The notes below the pieces were generated by a model. It worked only from the letters and a program-made list of their open reading frames with translations. It did not search any database and was not told the DNA's origin. Both the position numbers and the translations under genes were made by a program. From Bolinopsis microptera (taxonomy: Eukaryota; Ctenophora; Tentaculata; Lobata; Bolinopsidae), in NCBI RefSeq assembly GCF_026151205.1, contig NC_087072.1:12378169-12442168 (forward strand): a DNA stretch of 64,000 bases, in the 5' to 3' direction. This document shows, piece after piece, positions 58,034 through 64,000 of this stretch (position 1 is its first letter; each line of letters opens with the position of its first letter).

Positions 58034-59166
58034 GAGTCATGTGACTGTGCTACAGACTCCTGTAGCACAGTCACATGACTCCTGTAGCACAGTCACATGA
58101 CTCCTGTAGCACAGTCACATGACTCCTGTAGCACAGTCACATGACTCCTGTAGCACAGTCACATGACTCCTGTAGCACAGTCACATGACTCCTGTAGCAC
58201 AGTCACATGACTCCTGTAGCACAGTCACATGACTCCTGTAGCACAGTCACATGACTCCTGTAGCACAGTCACATGACTCCTGTAGCACAGTCACATGACT
58301 CCTGTAGCACATTCACATGACTCCTGTAGCACAGTCACATGACTCCTGTAGCACAGTCACATGACTCCTGTAGCACAGTCACATGACTCCTGTAGCACAG
58401 TCACATGACTCCTGTAGCACAGTCACATGACTCCTGTAGCACAGTCACATGACTCCTGTAGCACAGTCACATGACTCCTGTAGCACAGTCACATGACTCC
58501 TGTAGCACATTCACATGACTCCTGTAGCACATTCACATGACTCCTGTAGCACAGTCACATGACTCCTGTAGCACAGTCACATGACTCCTGTAGCACAGTC
58601 ACATGACTCCTGTAGCACAGTCACATGACTCCTGTAGCACAGTCACATGACTCCTGTAGCACCGTCACATGACTCCTGTAGCACAGTCACATGACTCCTG
58701 TAGCACATTCACATGACTCCTGTAGCACAGTCACATGACTCCTGTAGCACCGTCACATGACTCCTGAAGCACAGTCACATGACTCCTGTAGCACATTCAC
58801 ATGACTCCTGTAGCACAGTCACATGACTCCTGTAGCACATTCACATGACTCCTGTAGCACATTCACATGACTCCTGTAGCACAGTCACATGACTCCTGTA
58901 GCACAGTCACATGACTCCTGTAGCACAGTCACATGACTCCTGTAGCACAGTCACATGACTCCTGTAGCACAGTCACATGACTCCTGTAGCACAGTCACAT
59001 GACTCCTGTAGCACAGTCACATGACTCCTGTAGCACAGTCACATGACTCCTGTAGCACAGTCACATGACTCCTGTAGCACAGTCACATGACTCCTGTAGC
59101 ACAGTCACATGACTCCTGTAGCACAGTCATATGACTCCTGTAGCACAGTCACATGACTCCTGTAGG
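58034..59166. repeat. 22-bp minisatellite, array II (~51 copies)
   Basis: Same unit and same inverted head as array I, expanded to about 1.1 kb. Variants include CACATTCACATG and CACCGTCAC. It ends at CTGTAGGTG, the same terminal word as array III. Confidence 0.95.
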
Positions 59167-59169
59167 TGT

Positions 59170-59640
59170 CAAGCCACCTAAAAACGCTCATACGACTGAT
59201 CTATGATTGATGGAAACGTTTCACCTAAACAACTTATCTAGTGTAAACCCCAAACTTCGTGTCGGGTTTACAGTTAACATAGAGACAGACACTTTCTGCA
59301 CTACCGACATACCGTAGCATTCAATCAGATGGAACCTGATTTTATCTCTAATAGATACGTCCGTACGGTGTGTATTCATTTTAATTACATAGTTATAAAC
59401 TGTTTACTGATGAGAAGTTAGATTTTTGAACATGTTCTATATATGATTATATGGTAATATGATTATATATGATTACTTACAGATAATTTAATAACACATT
59501 AACTAGACTATGTTACCCTTTTTAGATATTATATTGGAAATTATCTATTGTTCATTTAGTCCGACTCTTAGAATTGTGATGACTAATTGGTGGTTTTTAA
59601 TACCTACCAACATTTTTAACGAGATTTTTGTTCAGATAGC
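59170..59640. other. Upstream region of the type F GTPase
   Basis: AT-rich, no coding region. It separates array II from the gene at 59644 and may hold its promoter. Confidence 0.5.
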
Positions 59641-59643
59641 AGT

Positions 59644-60216
59644 ATGGTAGTAGTACTGATAAAAACAATAACAGTTGGATATGGTAATGTTGGAAAGACT
59701 AGCCTTCTTATCACTTATACTACCGGACAGTTTCCCTCTGAGTACACTCCGACGGTATTTGATAATTATTCGCTGCTTGGTAATCTTGATGCTAGACCAT
59801 ACAATCTAGGACTTTGGGACACCGGTTGGGGAGAGGACTATGACAGGCTCCGTCTCCTCAGTTACCCCCAAACTGATGTGTTTATTCTTCTGTTTTCTGT
59901 TAGTGATAAAGAGGATAGGTTTGAGCAGATTCATTCCTATTGGTTGGCCGAACTGAATTATCGTTGTCCTGATGTCCCAATAGTTTTAGTTGGTTCTAAA
60001 ATCGATTTAAGAAACAAAAAGGGAATTCAAACTGTTACAACTGAAGAAGGTCAGGCTATGGCAGAAAAGATTGGGGCTGCAAAATACATGGAAATATCAT
60101 CATTGGCGAATCGGGGTGTTGGTCAATTATTTGAAGAAGTTATCAGATTAGGTTTTGATCACAGTCTTACCGAAGCAAAAAAGGAAAAGAGGACAAAGAA
60201 ATGTGTCATTTTGTAG
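59644..60216 (+). CDS. Divergent Rac-like GTPase, type F
   Basis: 190 residues, intronless, ATG 59644. The P-loop GYGNVGKT keeps Gly12. Switch I EYTPTVFDNYS keeps Thr35 and is the closest to Rac among the divergent members. Switch II is DTGWGEDYDRLR, so Gly60-Gln61 become Trp-Gly. G4 is SKID; CAAX is CVIL after a Lys-rich tail. It can probably bind GTP and classical effectors but should hydrolyse slowly. No second intact copy lies in the window. Confidence 0.88.
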   Translation: MVVVLIKTITVGYGNVGKTSLLITYTTGQFPSEYTPTVFDNYSLLGNLDARPYNLGLWDTGWGEDYDRLRLLSYPQTDVFILLFSVSDKEDRFEQIHSYWLAELNYRCPDVPIVLVGSKIDLRNKKGIQTVTTEEGQAMAEKIGAAKYMEISSLANRGVGQLFEEVIRLGFDHSLTEAKKEKRTKKCVIL

Positions 60217-60245
60217 AGTTCCAATGTAACTGTAACTGCTTTAAT

Positions 60246-62066
60246 TTTAAGAAGAGGGGAGAGTTAGATAATACACCTTTATGTGTTGATTGTTGAATTC
60301 TGGGACACTAAAGGACTTGAAGAGTACAGTCGACTACGTCCCTTAGCCTATCCCGGTTCTCATGTGTTTCTTTTGTTTTTCGATATCACCGATAATAAAG
60401 ATAGTTTTGAGGAAATGTTTTCCTTTTGGTGGTCAGAAATCAGACGGTTTATCTCCGACGTTCCTATCATTCTTGTCGGATCAAAAATAGACTTGAGATA
60501 CAATGGTCTTGCTACTATTTCAACTGTTGAAGGTTAGGCAATGGCTAAGAAAAGGGTGCGGCCAGGCTACAAGCTTATGGCAGCCTCACTCTTGAAACTA
60601 TCGCCTTCAGGAAGGGAACTATCAAAAATCAGACCACTATCAACAAACAATTCATGGCAGACCTCATTATCCCACCTAGAGCAACAAGAGACCTAACAAC
60701 ACCAACCATGATGCTGGGACGGCACTTCACCGTCACAACTCCTGGAGCCGATACCACTGAATATAGAAATTCACTTCAAAACACCATTGACAACATTACC
60801 AGTGAAACAATCACCTGCTACACTGACGGGTCACTCACAGACTCAGGATGCGGGGCTGGCTATATCATCACAACTGACAACAATAACACCACCCTTGAAG
60901 AAAGATCATTCAAGCTCCCTGATTATTGCACTGTTTACCAAACAGAGCTCACCGCCATCATTGAAGCTTGCAAATATCTCTCTACCTATACCAACACACA
61001 TATCATCATATGGTCTGACAGTCTCTCATCTATACAAGCTATCTCTGCGCTTTCAACGCGGAGTAGAACTACAAGAGACTGTTACGACTCTCTTAATGCA
61101 CTCGGATCCAACAACACGCTAGAGATACGATGGATTGCAGCACTCATCGGATTGTGGGGGAACGAAAAAGCAGATGAGCTGGCCAAGCTTGGTACAACCA
61201 GTGAATCCACTTTAAAGTGTCCAATTCCACAATCCTACATCAAGCGTCAAATCGACAACAAAGTCAACAGACTGAATCAGGAAACTTGGTTAACTGACGG
61301 TCCCAGACACACCAAACTGACACTCGGCCACAAGCATGCCATAATCATCAAAAACCTCAACACTACACTCAGCAAAAACAGACAAGATTACAGAACTGCA
61401 GTTCACCTCATCACGGGTCACTGCGGCTTAAACAAACACCTTCACACCATTTGCAAATCAAACACCAGTGCTTGTCCTATGTGCGGCGACGGAGAGGAAA
61501 CTGTCTCACACTTCCTTGGACAGTGTCCAGCTATAGCCCAAATTAGAGGTCAATATTTCCAGGACTACTACCTCTCTGTCAATGACATATTCGACAACCA
61601 ACACATCACCACAATTGTCAATTTCGCAAACCGCACCAAACGCTTAATTGTGCCGGAAGAGCTGGATCAGACCGGGGTGACTTAAAGTATTAGCTCATAT
61701 GCTGTCTCGTCTCGTTTTACTTTTCCAAACCCAGCTGGCATTTAAGCGTATCATTTTGACTCATATATCATCTTACACCATCCTCCACCAATCACTCTGA
61801 TTTCACCGGCAACCTTCCCCAAGGTTGCCACACCCCAGAGGTAGGCAGAGCATCTCAATGCTATCTTCTCGTGGGCTATCTTGGCCCAGCCTCTCTTAAA
61901 AAAAAAAAAAATGGCTAAGAAGATTGGAGCTGCAAAATACATGGAAATATCCTCTTTACTGGATAAAGGTTTGACTGAGTTGTTTGAAGCAGTTGCCAGT
62001 ATTGGTTATCATTACAAGAGGAAGAAGACAGTGAGGAAGACGAAAACTAAATGTAACGTTTTGTAA
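60246..62066 (+). pseudogene. Type E GTPase pseudogene split by a LINE
   Basis: 60246-60551 and 61911-62066 together match the part of type E from KKRGELDN to CNVL. The first ~60 codons including the P-loop are missing. A 7-base insertion occurs near 60290, and a GAG-to-TAG change makes a stop at 60535-60537. The LINE at 60552-61910 sits between duplicated ATGGCTAAGAA words. The 3' UTR after 62066 is that of type E, but no minisatellite follows. Confidence 0.92.
60552..61910 (+). mobile_element. 5'-truncated LINE with RNase H domain, poly(A) tail and 11-bp TSD
   Basis: Flanked by ATGGCTAAGAA at 60541-60551 and 61911-61921 and ending in A13, the hallmarks of target-primed retrotransposition. 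One frame is open from near the 5' break to TGA-less stop TAA at 61683-61685. RNase H motifs are CYTDGSLTDSG (Asp), YQTELTAI (Glu), WSDSLSSI (Asp) and GNEKADELAK (Asp); the usual His before GxxGNE is Leu here. A CCHC-like C-terminus follows (CPMCGDGEETVSHFLGQC). I place it in an RNase-H-bearing LINE group (I or related). The open frame suggests recent insertion. Confidence 0.93.
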
Positions 62067-62324
62067 TTGTATTCACTTAATAGTTGCTTATAATTGATGA
62101 CCAACCTGTGATCTGGCACCAGAAACTGGTACTGCAGAACAGGTAATATAGGTTCAATTAGGAATCCTCCCCAAATAATAAATAATGGGAATATTGCATC
62201 GTTTACATCTGTGAATTGGGATCTGATATTTGATATTTAATACAATTTTTGATATTTTATACAATTCAATAATGTTATTAGCTATAATATGTATAATTTT
62301 GAGTTTTTTGAAACGTCATTGACA

Positions 62325-62549
62325 TTTTTGCTGTTGGGTACTATGGAGTGGGAAAAACCTGCATGTTTATTAGATTTGCCAGAGGGGAATTCCCTCCTGA
62401 ATATGTTCCTACAGTATTTGACAATTACTCGGTAGATGGTGAAGTTAACGGACAGTCCTATGAGTTGGGATATTGGGACACTGGAGGAGGAGGGGAAGAT
62501 TATGAGTTATGACCGGTTTCGTCCCCTTAGCTATCCAGAGACCGATGTC
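62325..62549 (+). pseudogene. Fragment of another Rho-like GTPase fused to type D 3' UTR
   Basis: Encodes AVGYYGVGKTCMFIRF, EYVPTVFDNYS, ELGYWDTGGGGEDY, then a 7-base duplication that breaks the frame before DRFRPLSYPETDV. At 62543-62549 the coding sequence passes into the 3' UTR of the type D gene (GTGGGTGTGTCCTGTC). Both partners carry GATGTC at the junction. No intact version of this paralogue is in the window. Gln61 is again absent. Confidence 0.85.
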
Positions 62550-62756
62550 GTGGGTGTGTCCTGTCTTGCTAAGTGCTACAATGAAATTTATAAATAAAGC
62601 TGTTTAGTTAATTCAGTTTTTTTAGTTAATTCAATTTCCGTTCTTCTTTGAAATTGCTATGCATAGCGATCAACTACCAGACTAATTTTGAAATGTTTTG
62701 TTTCTCAGATTAATTAATATATTTGTACTTAACTAACAAGGAAACTTTTGCAGAAG

Positions 62757-63344
62757 ATGGCAACGGGTAATGACATAGACATAAAATGTGTAGTTGTTGG
62801 AAATTATGAAGCAGGGAAAACATGTGCATTGATTACTCTTACTACTGACTTCCAACTAGACTGGGGACCTGAACTGTACGTTCCTACGGTTATGCATGAT
62901 TTTAAGAAGAGGGGCGAATTAGATAATACACCTTTATGTGTTGAATTCTGGGACACTAAAGGACTTGAAGAGTACAGTCGACTACGTCCCTTAGCCTATC
63001 CCGGTTCTCATGTGTTTCTTTTGTTTTTCGATATCACCGATAATAAAGATAGTTTTGAGGAAATGTTTTCCTTTTGGTGGTCAGAAATCAGACGGTTTAG
63101 CTCCGACGTTCCTATCATTCTTGTCGGATCAAAAATAGACTTGAGATACAATGGTCTTGCTACTATTTCAACTGTTGAAGGCGAGGCAATGGCTAAGAAG
63201 ATTGGGGCTGCACAATACATGGAAATATCCTCTTTACTGGATAAAGGTTTGACTGAGTTGTTTGAAGAAGTTGCCAGTATTGGTTATCATTACAAGAGGA
63301 AGAAGACAGTGAGGAAGACGAAAACTAAATGTAACGTTTTGTAA
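62757..63344 (+). CDS. Divergent Rho-like GTPase, type E, copy 3
   Basis: 195 residues from ATG 62757, almost identical to copy 2 (GNYEAGKT, YVPTVMHDF, DTKGLEEY, SKID, CNVL). It differs at a few sites such as GAAQYME and EEVASIG. It is preceded by type D 3' UTR and followed by array III, so it belongs to a third partial block. An AGAAGATGG start context and a CTTTTGCAG upstream are shared with the other copies. Confidence 0.88.
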   Translation: MATGNDIDIKCVVVGNYEAGKTCALITLTTDFQLDWGPELYVPTVMHDFKKRGELDNTPLCVEFWDTKGLEEYSRLRPLAYPGSHVFLLFFDITDNKDSFEEMFSFWWSEIRRFSSDVPIILVGSKIDLRYNGLATISTVEGEAMAKKIGAAQYMEISSLLDKGLTELFEEVASIGYHYKRKKTVRKTKTKCNVL

Positions 63345-63620
63345 TTGTATTCACTTAATAGTTGCTTATAATTGATGACCAACCTGTGATCTGGCACCAG
63401 AAACTGGTACTGCAGAACAGGTAATATAGGTTCAATTAGGAATCCTCCCCAAATAATAAATAATGGGAATATTGCATCGTTTACATCTGTGAATTGGGAT
63501 CTGATATTTGATATTTAATACAATTTTTGATATTTTATACAATTCAATAATGTTATTAGCTATAATATGTATAATTTTGAATTTTTTGAAACGTCATTGA
63601 CATTTTTCTATAATTGTGAG

Positions 63621-63996
63621 TAGCACAGTCACATGACTCCTGTAGCACATTCACATGACTCCTGTAGCACATTCACATGACTCCTGTAGCACATTCACAT
63701 GACTCCTGTAGCACATTCACATGACTCCTGTAGCACAGTCACATGACTCCTGTAGCACATTCACATGACTCCTGTAGCACAGTCACATGACTCCTGTAGC
63801 ACAGTCACATGACTCCTGTAGCACAGTCACATGACTCCTGTAGCACAGTCACATGACTCCTGTAGCACAGTCACATGACTCCTGTAGCACAGTCATATGA
63901 CTCCTGTAGCACAGTCACATGACTCCTGTAGCACAGTCACATGACTCCTGTAGCACAGTCACATGACTCCTGTAGCACAGTCACATGACTCCTGTA
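63621..63996. repeat. 22-bp minisatellite, array III (~17 copies)
   Basis: Same unit as arrays I and II, without the inverted head. It starts directly after the type E 3' UTR and ends at CTGTAGGTG at the window edge. The CACATTCACATG variant is common at its start. Confidence 0.95.
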
Positions 63997-64000
63997 GGTG

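Noticed and set aside
54600-63996. Regular short repeats resembling a CRISPR array
   Set aside because: Units of 22 bases are directly tandem with no spacers, and the DNA is eukaryotic. They are minisatellites.

Overview
The window looks like metazoan nuclear DNA. Genes carry spliceosomal introns with GT/AG borders and short exons that stay in phase, the base composition is AT-rich, and SINEs, several LINE families, MITEs and minisatellites are present. A strongly divergent class A GPCR, a thrombospondin/bulb-lectin secreted protein and a large tandem set of Rho-family GTPases suggest a marine, possibly non-bilaterian invertebrate such as a cnidarian. That placement is inference only; no marker gene fixes it. 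Nothing bacterial, phage-like or CRISPR-like was seen. Layout. 0-3.5 kb: two minus-strand copies of an unrecognised secreted protein gene in a ~1 kb segmental duplication, with a LINE reverse-transcriptase fragment abutting the first copy. 3.5-15.7 kb: plus-strand exons of a large, repeat-rich protein. It has about 14 copies of a Cys-x-x-hydrophobic amphipathic-helix module and 4 copies of a related second module, then a C-terminal region resembling the stalk/microtubule-binding region of dynein heavy chains. 16.45-19.9 kb: a complete eight-exon, minus-strand CREC-family gene (reticulocalbin/calumenin type, six EF-hands, C-terminal RDEL). 20-27 kb: transposon-rich DNA, including a pogo-like element with TIRs and a MITE. 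27.7-29 kb: a GPCR gene with an in-frame stop in TM2. 29-47 kb: mostly repeats, namely a decayed SGNH-domain retroelement ORF, a tRNA-derived SINE, a 3 kb repeat field, three LINE remnants and a GC-rich fold-back cluster. 47.3-64 kb: a Rho/Rac-like GTPase cluster of about ten loci, one of them intron-containing and canonical, interrupted by a second SINE and a secreted three-TSP1/bulb-lectin gene. How the genes relate. The GTPase cluster grew by repeated duplication of a block holding two divergent intronless GTPase genes and a 22-bp minisatellite. The intact divergent members have lost the catalytic Gln61 equivalent, and most also changed Gly12, so they may act as GTP-locked, Rnd-like switches. 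One copy was later split by a LINE that left an 11-bp target-site duplication. In the 12-17 kb interval, four minisatellites sit on or next to gene-structure boundaries: two across 5' splice sites, one beside a 3' splice site and one across a stop codon.
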